This document shows, in pieces, positions 42,248 through 52,906 of a DNA stretch of 62,000 nucleotides; the first letter of the stretch is position 1; every line of letters begins with the position of its first letter. Where the stretch lies: assembly GCA_037447655.1 (NCBI GenBank), contig JBBHKE010001526.1, forward strand, positions 1 through 62,000, read 5' to 3'. A program made the position numbers and the translations under genes. Under the pieces are notes generated by a model. That model made no database searches. It was given only the letters and a program-made list of their open reading frames with translations, and was not told the origin of the DNA. The stretch comes from Zygnema cylindricum (lineage: Eukaryota; Streptophyta; Zygnematophyceae; Zygnematales; Zygnemataceae).

Positions 42248-45200
42248 GGGCCTGCGGCCGCTGCCAACAACACACACATACACATTGGCGAAACCACAGG
42301 TGTGACCCCCCGTAGGTCATCTTAGCTCCCCCACCATCCCCATAAATCGCTTGATTCCCCATCCCCCCATATAGCGAGTTCCAAAATCCATACGCAGAAA
42401 CGCGCAAACACACACACAATCACCTGAAAAAAAAAAAAAACAAAAACAAACAAACAAACAAACATTTCTTTACCCATTCCCCCCCCTTACTCCCCCCTCC
42501 CCCCCCCCCCCCCCACCCCTATACCCTTTTCACACCCAAAACCGATTCTTGAACCCTCTCCTTCTCCCTCTCCCCCCCCCCCATTTTTTTTTCATTTTTT
42601 TTTCCGGCATCAAACTTTATGTTATATTCTGGCCAACTACCAATTTCCCCATCCATCCCACATGGTTCCTTTTCCTCTCCCACGCTTTCTCTTCCTCTCA
42701 CCCTCCCAATTCCCATGGCTTCTTTGACTTAGTAACCATGTCCGGAAGCCCTTCTTATTCCCTTCTCCCCCCCCCACCTCCACCCAAACCTCGTAAAACT
42801 TCTAGGCGTTTGGAATGTCCTGGGTGTCTCAACCTTTTTGCCGCGGGGGCCGGTATTTCCCGTCATACACGGAGTTGTCGACATTGTATAACCCTGGGTG
42901 GTCCTTTGTCTATCACCTCTCCTCAATCGTCGTCGATCACACTCCCCTCCGGCCCCATAGATGAGGATTGGAATTTCGTTCGTGAGTTAGATGTTTTGGG
43001 GGCTTACGATTTGGGAGCTCCCCGCCCGCGATTGTACACCCGTATACCTATGGCCGTCATGACAATAGTATAAGATGCCCTCCACCTCCCCTTGTCCCAC
43101 ATTTCTTCAAACCCGGCGGACATTGCTCCTAGGCACCTTCTTCTTATGTTCTCTCTCTAGGTGTTAGTCTTTCCAGGTCATAGATGGGGCAGTGGGGCTA
43201 GAGAAACTATGGCCCGTTGTCGCCGATTCCTTCGTGGTGACTGGAAGGCCCTCCACGCCGAGCATGAGGATCGGGTATCGAGCACCTCTTTCATACCACG
43301 TCGCCCACCTAGGCCATCGGATGTCCCGGCCTCTTATCGTCGAGCAATTCACTTAGGCCGTGTTGGTGAGCTTTCTCGAGCGGTTCGGGCCCTACAACCA
43401 TTCACCCCTGCCCCCGGATCTTCTTCCACTATTGAGGTCCTTCGAGCTCTCCACCCCCCTGCCCCTTCCCCTTTACCCCCTTCTATCCACGCCTTTGAGC
43501 CTTCTGAGAGTTTTACTTTGGATCGGGAGGTTTTCATTAAGGCTCTTAGCTCTTCTCCTCACCTTTCAGTGGGGGGGGGCTCGGGCACAGTGTATGAGTT
43601 GTTTCGCGATGTTTTGCCCCCTGAATCGGGTGCACGGGGGTTCGATGTGTTTTTTCGAGTATGTTCCCTTATTGCTAGTGGGGATGTTCCCCCTCGGATT
43701 TGTGATCTTCTCACGGCGTCCCGCCCTGTGGCGGTCGCCAAACCTAATGGTGGGATCCGCCCTATCGTCGTGGGAGAGGTTTTATATAGATTGGTGGCTC
43801 GTGGGATATGTCTCCAGCTCCAACCAGCTTTCCATGATTATTTTTCTCCTCATCAGTTTGGAGTGGCCATGAGAGGGGGTTGTGAGGCCGTGGTCCACGG
43901 GATTCGGGCTTTGTTGGATGTACATCCGGATTGGTTGGTCCTTCACGTCGACGTTTCCAATGCCTTTAATACAGTGGATCGGATCATGATTTTTTCGGAG
44001 CTTATGGCGGCCCCATCTCCGATTGTCCAATTATTCCCCTTTGTGAGGGCTTTCTATTCTTTGACAAGCAACCTTTCCTTCTCGGCCCATGGTGATCTCA
44101 TTCCTCTCTCCACTGCTACTGGCACTCGCCAAGGCGACCCTCTCGGCGGACCTTTGTTCACCCTCGCCCATTACCAGGCCCTTCGTGCCTCCGCAACCGC
44201 CTTCCCTTCTTGCCTTTTCCCTTCGGTCACAGATGATACGCACATTATTGGGCCCAGAGAACAAGTCGTGTTGGCATATGATTTTTTCAAGGAACGTTTA
44301 GCCGAACTCAACCTTTCAGTCCAGCCGTCGAAGTGTGTTATTTGGTCTCCTCAAGATATTCCACTTTCGTTTCCTCCACCTCTTGGTTTTCTAACCCCTT
44401 CTCCCTCCGATGGCATTCGAGTGCTTGGTTGCCCCCTTGGTTCAGATACTTTCGTGACCCAATTCCTTCATGATGCGTTACAGACGGATCTAGCCCAAGT
44501 GGACGATCTTCCTTGCCTTCCTGATCCCCAAGTTGCTTTTTCTATGTTAACCAGGTGTTTTCCCCATCGCCCTTCTTATCTTACTCGTACTTCCCATCCC
44601 ACTCCGACATTTATCTCCTCTCTCTCGGCTTTTGACGATCGCCTCATGGAAGTCCTCCACACTCTGTTAGGTCGAGGGGCATTTGATCGCGAGTCTGGGC
44701 CATCGGCCCGCGTTCAAACATCCCTCCCCGTCTCTACTGGGGGGTTAGGTCTACTATCCACTGCTCGTGTTGCTCCCGCTGCCTATTTAGGAAGTTGTTG
44801 TCTTATTGCCTCCACTCTTGTTTCCCGTTTCTTGGCTGGGGACACCCCCGTTCTAGCTACTGTTATCCCCCGGGTTTCAGACATTGTGTTCGCCTTCCAA
44901 CGATCTCTATTGGACGCGTCACGTTCTCTTCCTCCCGATGCCCCTAGTGGATGTGCCAATTTTCTCCACCCTTGTTACAAAATATGTTGAGCGTGTCCAG
45001 GAATTCATTTCTGATCGAGTTGTCGCCGCCATTAAATCCGACCTTCTCAAGGCGCTTCCCTCCGATTCTTCGGGTGCCCGTCTTCTCTCTTGTGGCGGAC
45101 CTGGTTCTGGATCTTTGCTTTTCGCTACACCGATTTTGTCCACTCTCCGATTCTCACCGGCTCAGTTCACCACCGCCCTCCCGTTTCGCCTTGGCCTCCC

Positions 45201-46070
45201 CCATTCTTTTTTACTTGGCTCTCTTGTTTGTGCAAATGGTCGCGTCTTGGGGGCCGATGGTGTCCATTTGCTTCGTTGCTCCCATGGGGGAGATTTGATC
45301 CAGGCGCACGACACTATTCGCGATGCCGTTGTGACTATCGGTTCAGATGGGGGCCTTTCTGTGCGTCCGGAAGTTTCTCATGTTATTCCCAAGCGTCGGA
45401 TCGATGTTGTTCTGCTGGATGGTGCCCGTCGCATCTTCGGTGATATTGTTTTGGCGAACCCTATTTCAGCTACTGTTGTTGGTTAGGCGGCTCGACATGT
45501 TGGGGTGGCGGCTCGTGATGCCGCTAAGGCGAAGGAGCGTGATTATGCCCACCGGGACCCTATGGATGACTTTTTCCGATGGCGGTTGAGATCTTTGGTT
45601 GTCTGGGTGTTGCAATGGACGAGTTTCTCCGTAACTGCACTCGACGTGCTTTCGAGCGCCTAGGACCAGGGAGCCCTCCTCCTTCAATCCTTACTTCTTT
45701 TTATCGTCAACGCTTATATGTGGCTCTACAACGGGTGCAAGCTTCTATTCTCCTCCGATTGGCTGTTGCGGCTATGGATCGTCGCCGAGTTCCGGAACTC
45801 CCTCAACGTGCTCCCCCGGGATGGGGGGACTTACGGGGTTGCTTTTCATAGTTATTCAATTGGGTTAGGGTTGGGCTTGTAGTTCTAGCTTTGTCGATTG
45901 TCGTGCTTATCATTTTGAGTTTGGGTGCTTTTATTTTCTTGGTTGTTGTTTTCTTTTTGTTTTTGTTTTTGTTGTGCTGTTATTTTATTCCCTTGCTGGT
46001 AGTAATTCAGTTTCGGCCATGCCACCCCTTTTGTACCCCCGGACTTAGATGGATTCCTCATCGACGAGAA
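42248..46070 (+). mobile_element. LINE copy 1 (non-LTR retrotransposon with REL-type endonuclease), inactive
   Basis: A single-ORF-type coding region (42738-45855) is followed by a 3' UTR that is shared with copy 2 and with the tail at 48362-48460. The 5' border is not defined; the stretch 42248-42737 has a CA/A-rich part and C runs before the first ATG and may be 5' UTR. The 3' end diverges from copy 2 near 46050. No target duplication was found. Confidence 0.75.
42738..45855 (+). pseudogene. LINE copy 1 polyprotein: N-terminal zinc finger, RT, REL-like endonuclease
   Basis: The start at 42738 (MSGSPSYSLL) is chosen because it precedes the finger CPGCLNLFAAGAGISRHTRSC (C-x2-C-x12-H-x3-C), a feature of R2-like elements. 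RT: VAVAKPNGGIRPIVVGEVLY, motif A HVDVSNAFNTVD (Asp kept), GTRQGDPLGGPLF, motif C VTDDTHI. The C-terminal CCHC has lost a ligand (CANGRVLGADGVHLLRC, against CAC in copy 2), then RRIDVVLLDG and FGDIVLANP. Lesions against copy 2: TAA at 43071, TAG at 43158, a one-base shift near 44946, TAG at 45484 and a shift near 45573. Confidence 0.85.
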
Positions 46071-46395
46071 GTACAAAAATATATAGTACGTTATATAATA
46101 GCCCTTTATAATATATTGTACTGTATTACTGACTATATATAGCGTGGCACACCACGTATGACAATTTGTTCCGTACTCTGCATAACAGGAGTTCAGTATG
46201 GACAAATCTCCGTATAGCTGTACAGAATAAAACATACAATTATCTTTGATAGTTATCAATACTGGTGTGTACCGGTAATATCTGTTTTTAATCGTGATTT
46301 TTTTATCCCGATAACATCGTTACCAATATGTCGATTATTGGTAAGCCGAAAAAAGGGGCATATCGGTTATCGGCAAAACCCAATACACAACACTA
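46070..46395. mobile_element. Partial non-autonomous hAT-like element
   Basis: The right end on the minus strand is TAGTGTTGTGTATTGGG, followed inward by TTGCCGATAACCGATATG, very like the left end of the hAT element at 22944. The part around 46135 (GCGTGGCACACCACG) resembles the hAT interior near 25575. The left border and target duplication are not resolved. Confidence 0.55.
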
Positions 46396-46785
46396 CTAAT
46401 TAACCATTTATAAATAGGTTCAATTTTTTTATTACTGTCACATCCATGGGTTTGAACATTTGAGAACAAGGTAGCACGATCTCCGTATTATTTATGGGAA
46501 ATAATAAACCCATGCGTCATTTTGGTTACGTCAATCTAGTAAAAATAATACAATTCAAGTACACATTTGTACAATTTTGGAACGCTGAGTCGAAATTTAA
46601 CGGTCAATCCGTTGAAGCACTTTGACTTTGGAAATAGTGTAATCAGCCGATTAGGATTTTGCAGCGGTTGTGAACGTCGACCGTCATAAAAAATCAACAA
46701 TCTACACAGCCGGCCAACTTTTACACTAACAAAACTAAAAAATTGTTTAGGAAGAGCTTGTTAGACCAAGACTGATTCTCGTATC
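46396..46785. other. Non-coding stretch
   Basis: No gene or known repeat is recognised between the hAT end and the gag fragment of Copia-K. Confidence 0.4.
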
Positions 46786-47079
46786 CTAGGTCAACAATGA
46801 CCACGCGTTGTGAGCAAAAGGTGTGTCACTTATATTGTCAATTTGAAAGGACTCAAGGGCGAGGACAAGCCAAGAGTGGGCTTCCTCGTTTCGAGCGAGC
46901 CATGTTGTTTCTTCGGCAGCATCCGCAGGTTCAGTTTCACTGCCACTAATGATTGACAAAAGTTTATCATGACAGAAAATTTTCTCTATTTGGTATTTCC
47001 ACCCATAAAAATCTATCCCATAGAATTTGGCAATTGTATTGGCGTTGTTGGACCCATAACCTATTAAAGGTGAAGCCAT
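46786..47079 (-). pseudogene. Copia-K gag N-terminal fragment (starts inside the LTR)
   Basis: MASPLI is encoded by the LTR end and GYGSNN by the primer-binding site. The Gag N-terminal pattern follows: IAKFYGIDFYGWKYQIEKIF and NEEAHSWLVLALE (DUF4219/UBN2-like). The sequence is cut after WSLLT. It has no zinc knuckle or pol. Confidence 0.75.
47047..47061 (-). other. Copia-K primer-binding site, half-tRNA type
   Basis: GGTTATGGGTCCAAC (minus strand) follows the LTR end TTTAATA. One base (T for C) differs from the complement of the tRNA-iMet anticodon region. Confidence 0.65.
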
Positions 47080-47451
47080 AAAGACAAATAGAGTGGAGAT
47101 GAAGGGAGAGAAAAATAATTGGAATGAAAAGGAGAAACAAGTTTAAATAGAAAACATGAAAATTTCCCAAGAGTGACCTCTTGTAACTAGAGGAAGTTTC
47201 CTATCCTGAAGGGTCACTTGACCCTTCGCACAAGAGTTGCGGTCAAGATTTATAGACAGATCTTGATCGGATTCTAATCGTACCTAGGGTACAAGGAATA
47301 AGACTGACTGAACAGAAAAAGGAAAATCTGCAATACCCAAATCTTAGATACTAAAATAAGCTACAGAATTTTGGATTTTGGCATTCTAAAACACAACTAG
47401 ATTTCAAATTAGAAGATAACTTCTGTTAAAGCCAATGTTAAAATTTTAACA
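47062..47451 (-). repeat. Copia-K 5' LTR
   Basis: 390 bp, TGTTAAAATTTTAACA palindrome at its start. It carries CTATTTAAAC near 47145, a weak TATA-like motif. As in Copia-G, the LTR ends in TA rather than CA. Confidence 0.65.
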
Positions 47452-48361
47452 GATATCACCAAAATGAAGAGGCAAAAAGGGACAACGGAAGGGTAAGCTG
47501 AGAGAGAGCGATAATGAGCAAAAGCGAATAAAAGCCCCCCAAGATAGTAACCTTGAAGAGCGCCGGTTGAAGAGGAAACGAGGAACCAAACCAGAATCAG
47601 TTGAGAAAGTGAGGCTACTGGTCAAAGAATAGATAGTTTGTACAAAAAGTAAAACCTGGAGATTGGGGAGGGGAATGCTTGTTGTAATGCTTTTTAGCTT
47701 TGTTTATGATTATGCTCCAAGCTACCTTGCCCATATTGATGGACGTTAATAACACTACTTTGGTCGCGACGTTTTTTGGCAAACACCACAAAGTAGTGCT
47801 AACAACACTTTTTGAGGACATGGACTACAATCTGCCACGTCCCCTTACACTAAATTAGTATAATTAGTTCTAATTTAGCATTAACACTAATAAATCCTTA
47901 ACACAAGTAAGATAGGCGGTGGACCGTATTAGAGGCATCTAAAACATCTCCTTGGAGGACAACCCAATCTAGATAACCACTAATTTTAAGTTTACCTTTT
48001 AGCCAAATTTTTTAGAACAGAATCAAAATTAACAACACCGTGTTAAACCCCTTATCAATGCTACTTTTTCTCTAATAGCGGTCCACGATGTAAAAATTGG
48101 GTGGAAAAAAAAAAAAAGAAAAAACAAAATTCCCAAAACGCAAAAAATATGCCTAAAAATGTCCTATTGCAACAATTGGGGTATTCTGATATGATTTTTT
48201 TATGTCTCCGCACAGAAATATTTCTGGACACTTTTCCAAACCGCAAAAAATAGCTTGACAAAAGAAACCAATACTTTAGAAGTTATCATTTATGCTATGT
48301 ACACCGAAAATAGGCTCTTAGTGTATATAAAGTCTTTGGTCTTATGTTCTTGCTCTCTTTA
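47452..48361. other. Non-coding stretch with one short relic
   Basis: 47545-47640 (AGAGGAAACGAGGAACC, AAACCAGAATCAGTTGAGAA) resembles part of the LINE-derived repeat near 58915-58960. The remainder shows no gene. Confidence 0.4.
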
Positions 48362-48460
48362 GTTTTTATTCCCCTGGTAGTTTTTACGTTTTGGCCATGC
48401 CACCCCTTTTGTACCCCCGGACTCAGATGGTTTACCATCGTGCTTTTTAATTTATCCTGC
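48362..48460 (+). repeat. LINE 3'-end fragment
   Basis: GGCCATGCCACCCCTTTTGT, CCCCGGACTCAGATGG and TTTACCATCGTGC match the 3' UTR ends of LINE copies 1 (46010-46050) and 2 (58548-58612). Only the last ~100 bp are present, as expected from 5' truncation at insertion. Confidence 0.75.
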
Positions 48461-48608
48461 CCATTGTATAATTAGTGGTAGATTTTGGACACCTTAAACT
48501 TTAAAGAATTTTCGTTAAGAAAAGGACAAATAGTGTCGTGGCACTATTTTAAGTCTGAGGGGTAAAATTTAGAGGCATTGATAGTGTGTCGTTAACTGAT
48601 ATGGGACA

Positions 48609-49442
48609 TTGTGCTCAAATAATTTATAAGATTTTTTAAAATAAGCCCCAAATTGGTTGATTTCAATCAATTGTTTAAAATCATCAACAAATTTCAAGAA
48701 AGAAAGACGTGTTTTAGTCGTTTTTCCATAAGATAATATAGATTTGGGAAATGTATAAGTAGGTCAACACAAGAATTTTGATTTTGATTTTCTCAAAAAA
48801 GAAAAACTTATATTTTGACGATATGATTTTTGCTCGGGAGCAAACTCATAGATCCGCCATGTAAGTGATATTTAAAACTGATATTTAAAAATACCAAAAA
48901 GAGGTATACAGGACAAACAACACTGTGAAGAATATTCCCGACCATGGGCTAAGTTCATGTTCTTTGTTCTACAGTGTTGATCGCTATTCATAAAAATAAT
49001 CCATTATTATTGACATTATTTTCGGCCTCCAAACACAAAATAACATTGTTAGTACTTCTCACGTCATTTGAACTAAAAATTAAAAAATAACCCCAAAAGC
49101 ACCCCTCCTACCAGTTATTTATCGATGCTCAAGGCAATTCACAGTTTAGTATAAAAATTGAGTTAGTTTTGAAGCTAAGTCTTGGTCACCAACAAAACCG
49201 AGTACGTAAAACAAAGAGCACACTCAAAGCTATAGAGTATAAAATATAGTTGCAAGTAATAATAAAATACAATAAACATAATTGCAACCAACAACAAAAT
49301 CCTATATCATGATTGCAAGTAATGATAAACCAACTATATTTGCAAATAAAGATAAAATAAAATAATTATAACTGCAAGTAATGTCTAACACACGGATAAT
49401 AATGCATTTTTTCGTAAAATTTATCCACTAAGTATATCACGA
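48609..49442. repeat. Dispersed non-coding repeat, copy 2
   Basis: Nearly collinear with 41116-42015 with small indels (about 35 bp missing near 48985). Same ends, no coding capacity. Confidence 0.7.
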
Positions 49443-50027
49443 CTGAAAGTAATCAATGTAACAAAGTAACCTAAGAAAAAAACACAATTTGAAAGTAGTT
49501 CCAATAGCAAAGGTCATACCGATTGCATTCACTTTTTTAAGACTTCATAGGTAACTTTGTTTATACTTTCAATAAATGTACTTTTAGTACTTTTTAATTA
49601 AGTATAAAATTCCATATTATCAAAAAACCTCCATTTTGAAAACCGAAAAAGGGCTCCAAACTGCTAAGAAAAGATATCAAGTAATGTATTATTGACATTT
49701 TTTCTATTAACTTTCTTCGGGTCCGAGTCTCTAAATTAAAAATACATTTCACACTGGCTCTCCAGTTGCACAAGTGCGAAGCAACTAAAATTTATGCGCG
49801 TGACAAGTGACATTTTCAGCGAGACTGGGCATATCCATACACTGAAATGTTTTTAGAGCTTGCGATCTCACCACATGAGTCAAAGTTAGGTAGAAAGGCT
49901 AAAGAGCTACATACGTCCTGACGACTTGACTTTCTTTTTATGTGCTAATGACTTTCACTTTATGTTCCATTGACTTCCAATATATGGTCAACTGACTTTG
50001 TCTTTATAACCCCTCGAAACTTAAAAT
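49443..50027. other. Non-coding stretch downstream of the kinase exon
   Basis: AT-rich, no gene recognised. It would include the 3' UTR of the minus-strand kinase gene that ends at 50028. Confidence 0.4.
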
Positions 50028-50336
50028 TTACCGACCCTTGAAAGTCTCCGAGAGAGGATCTCTGAAACGGCTACCGGAGCCAAAAGAATTATAGCTCGAG
50101 AGATAAGGAGATGTATGGCTATCTTCAAGTCTAGAAGCTTCCTTATCTGTAACTCCATAGATAAGATCTTTGATTTGGGCGAGACGTCGGGCAACTTCGT
50201 CCATATTTGGACGATATTTTGAGCATCTTTCAGTACAGACTTGAGCCACTTTTATCAACATTTCTAAGGCTTCTATGTGGTAAATTTTCATATTTGGATC
50301 AATAACAGCCGTTATGTCACTCAAATACGGTTGAAT
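50028..50336 (-). CDS. Terminal exon of a receptor-like/plant protein kinase
   Basis: The minus-strand exon starts after a good acceptor, TTTTGCAG (plus strand CTG at 50337-50339), and ends at a stop at 50028. LEMLIKVAQVCTERCSKYRP followed by NMDEVARRLAQIKD is kinase subdomain XI as in plant receptor-like kinases (A-x-x-C-x(6)-RPxMxEVxxxL). About 40 Ser-rich residues form the C-terminus. Catalytic subdomains are not in the window; an intron extends to higher coordinates and runs into GA repeats and the assembly gap. The exon looks intact, but whether the gene is complete is unknown. Confidence 0.65.
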   Translation of the reverse strand: MQPYLSDITAVIDPNMKIYHIEALEMLIKVAQVCTERCSKYRPNMDEVARRLAQIKDLIYGVTDKEASRLEDSHTSPYLSSYNSFGSGSRFRDPLSETFKGR

Positions 50337-50494
50337 CTGCAAAAGAATTGAGTGCAAAATAAGTGGTGTAGAATTTACAACTTTGCAATACAACCGTCAT
50401 CATTATTATTTTCAAAGATTTTTACGGTCAATGGACCAGGATAACTAGAATTACGTATGGCGATCCTAATCAGATTAGAATTAACAAGCAGATA

Positions 50495-51090
50495 AAAAAA
50501 AGAGAGGAAGAGGGAGAGGGAGGGGGAGAGGGAAGGAGAGGGAGGGGGGAAGGAGGGAGGGAGGGAGAGGAAGGCAGAGGGAGGGAGAGGAAGGGAGAGG
50601 GAGGGAGTGGGAGGGAGAGGGGTAAGGGGAGATGTAGGCAGGGAGGAAGAGATATATATTTTTAAAATTTATTTTTAAACTATGTATTAAAAATATATTT
50701 TAAAAACATGTATAGTATCATAGTTTATGATAAATTATTATAAACTAATGGAGTTTTTTGTAAAAAATTGTAAAAAAAAACTTTGAAATGGTTGTAGAAA
50801 TAAAGGAAGGTTGATGGTTTAGAGGCGAGGGAGAGTGAAGGGGGAGAGGGGTAGTGGGAGAGAGGAGGAGAGAGGGAGAGAGGAGGGAAGGCGAGAGAAG
50901 GGGTAGAGGGAGAGAGGGGAGGAGGGAGAGAGGGGAGGAGGGAGAGAGGAGGAGAAAGGGAGAGGGGAGGAGAGGGGGAGAGAGCAGGAGGAGAGTGAGA
51001 GAGGAGGGAGGAGAGAAAAGCGGGAGAGGGAGAGAGAAGCGGGAGAGGGAGAGAGGAGGGAGAGAGGAAGGAGGGGGAGAGGGAGAGAGG
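50495..51090. repeat. GA-rich microsatellite blocks
   Basis: (GGGAGA)n at about 50498-50655 and 50825-51090, separated by an AT-rich 170 bp. The long Arg/Glu/Gly frame here continues only through the undetermined bases and is not a gene. Confidence 0.8.
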
Positions 51091-51605
51091 NNNNNNNNNN
51101 NNNNNNNNNNNNNNNNNNNNNNNNNNNNNNNNNNNNNNNNNNNNNNNNNNNNNNNNNNNNNNNNNNNNNNNNNNNNNNNNNNNNNNNNNNNNNNNNNNNN
51201 NNNNNNNNNNNNNNNNNNNNNNNNNNNNNNNNNNNNNNNNNNNNNNNNNNNNNNNNNNNNNNNNNNNNNNNNNNNNNNNNNNNNNNNNNNNNNNNNNNNN
51301 NNNNNNNNNNNNNNNNNNNNNNNNNNNNNNNNNNNNNNNNNNNNNNNNNNNNNNNNNNNNNNNNNNNNNNNNNNNNNNNNNNNNNNNNNNNNNNNNNNNN
51401 NNNNNNNNNNNNNNNNNNNNNNNNNNNNNNNNNNNNNNNNNNNNNNNNNNNNNNNNNNNNNNNNNNNNNNNNNNNNNNNNNNNNNNNNNNNNNNNNNNNN
51501 NNNNNNNNNNNNNNNNNNNNNNNNNNNNNNNNNNNNNNNNNNNNNNNNNNNNNNNNNNNNNNNNNNNNNNNNNNNNNNNNNNNNNNNNNNNNNNNNNNNN
51601 NNNNN
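51091..51605. other. Assembly gap (515 N)
   Basis: Undetermined bases inside a GA microsatellite, presumably where the repeat could not be assembled. True length may differ from 515. Confidence 0.99.
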
Positions 51606-51715
51606 GAAGAGTGAGGAATGAGAGGGGGTGAGAGCGAGTGAGAGGGAATGAGTGAGGGTGAGTGAGAGGTGAGGGAGGGAGAGAGAGAGGGAGAGAGGGA
51701 GGGAGGGAGCGAGTG

Positions 51716-51764
<49 letters not shown>

Positions 51765-51775
51765 AGAGGAGAAGA
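51606..51775. repeat. GA microsatellite after the gap
   Basis: GTGAGAGG- and GA-rich sequence ending in about 20 perfect GA dinucleotides (51718-51760). Confidence 0.85.
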
Positions 51776-52310
51776 AGGAAACTAAAAAACCCTAAAAAAA
51801 AATGTAGCCTTTTATAATTACCTTTTCATGCTATTTCATTTTTGGGACTGTTTGTGTTTTTTTACATATTAATTTATTTAAGTGAAAATTCAATGTTGAA
51901 TAAACTTGTCCTTTTCAATTAAGAACAAAAGGAAAATAAAATATCACTTCAATGTGAACTTAATCAAGAAGAAAAAAAAAATTGAGCTTATTTCTTCACG
52001 TTGGTAAAGGTGGCTGATAAAAAAGTACCGGTCTATCAATAAGTAGAAAAAACGAAACTTTACTTTTTTAAAAAATGGGTTCATTAAAGATTAGTATTAA
52101 AGCAGTCTTCTAAAATTTCCACTAGAAAGGAATAAAGCAAAAGTAACTCAAAATAGTGTGCTCAATCGAAATCGATCTAATTGAAAAAACGAACAAGATA
52201 CATTAACAAAAAACTAACCTATGTAACATTTTTTTTTTTTAAATATCTTTCTGCCCACATTTGCAAAACTATTTACATTTACTATTTATTTTGAAGTAAA
52301 CTTACTTAGG
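51776..52310. other. AT-rich non-coding stretch
   Basis: No exon is recognised. It contains AAAAACCCTAAAAAA near 51785 and long A/T runs. It could be intron of the translocator-like gene, whose next exon I did not find. Confidence 0.4.
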
Positions 52311-52362
52311 TTTATACCCATCCACAGAAAGTAGGAGACATGACAAAACCGACTTCAAAGAA
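52311..52362 (-). pseudogene. Partial duplicate of the translocator-like exon
   Basis: On the minus strand this reads [14 protein letters not shown] followed by GGTATAAAC, matching the end of the exon at 52452-52555 ([23 protein letters not shown]) including its donor site. Only the 3' part of the exon is present, about 90 bp further along the same strand. It appears to be a local tandem duplication. Confidence 0.6.
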
Positions 52363-52451
52363 AAAAAAAGTCAAAAAACATGAGAAAAAAAAGAACTTGA
52401 CCAAAGAATGGAAAAGGGAAAATGAAAAAAAAGATAAAGTTAGATTTATAC

Positions 52452-52555
52452 CCATCTGAAGAAAGAAGGAGACCTTGCAAGACTGATTTTAAAGCTCGGG
52501 CAGCAGTTGCCCCCATACACATTAAAAATCCGTAGAGATGGAAACTGGGCTCAAA
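52452..52555 (-). CDS. Internal exon of a triose-phosphate/nucleotide-sugar translocator-like gene
   Basis: The minus-strand exon lies between the acceptor TTTTTTGCAG and the donor GATGG|GTATAA. The residues [20 protein letters not shown] followed by [14 protein letters not shown] match the plant TPT-family (sugar-phosphate/phosphate or nucleotide-sugar translocator) motif as I remember it (EPSFHLFGFxMC, [17 protein letters not shown]). Such proteins are multi-pass carriers of Golgi or plastid membranes. The next exon (usually EKLNSMNLLLYM) was not found downstream, so this may be a partial gene or captured fragment. Confidence 0.65.
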
Positions 52556-52739
52556 CTGCAAAAAAAAACAAAAAGAGACAGAAAAAAAGGCAAAGAACCA
52601 TAAGTAAATCATTAAAGAAACAAGAAAAAACATGAAAAACCATAAAAACCAAATCAAACGCCAATAAAAACAACACCTGAATCATAAAATTCATACAAAC
52701 AATAAAGAAATGAAAAAAGACGATCAAATCTATAAATGA

Positions 52740-52860
52740 AAAAAACGATAGCTAGATAAGGGAGATGAAAAGAGACGAGAAGAGGAGAGGTGGTGAGAAG
52801 GGGAGAGAGAGGAGAGGGGGGGAGAGGGAGAGAGAGGAGAGGGAGAGAGGGAGAGGTTTA
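52740..52860. repeat. GA-rich microsatellite
   Basis: Imperfect GAGAGG repeats directly upstream of the SF3A3 terminal exon, presumably in its last intron. Confidence 0.75.
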
Positions 52861-52906
52861 GTTGTTGGTTTGTAATCCACATTTATCAATGGTGATGTCA
52901 TCACAG

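Larger units (their letters stand above)
46786..47451 (-). mobile_element. Copia-K, 5' end (LTR plus gag start) on the minus strand
   Basis: On the minus strand an LTR of 390 bp runs from TGTTAAAATTTTAACATTGG (47451) to CACCTTTAATA (47062). It is followed by GGTTATGGGTCCAAC and a gag start. The rest of the element is missing after 46786. It has the same arrangement as Copia-G. Confidence 0.75.

Noticed and set aside
43360-43872. Second-frame proteins of 100-185 codons overlapping the LINE coding regions (also 55979-56536 and minus-strand ones)
   Set aside because: Shadows of the GC-rich LINE frame; they are shared by both copies only because the underlying sequence is.
50854-51621. 255-codon frame across the N gap
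   Set aside because: Most of it is undetermined sequence and the rest is GA microsatellite.
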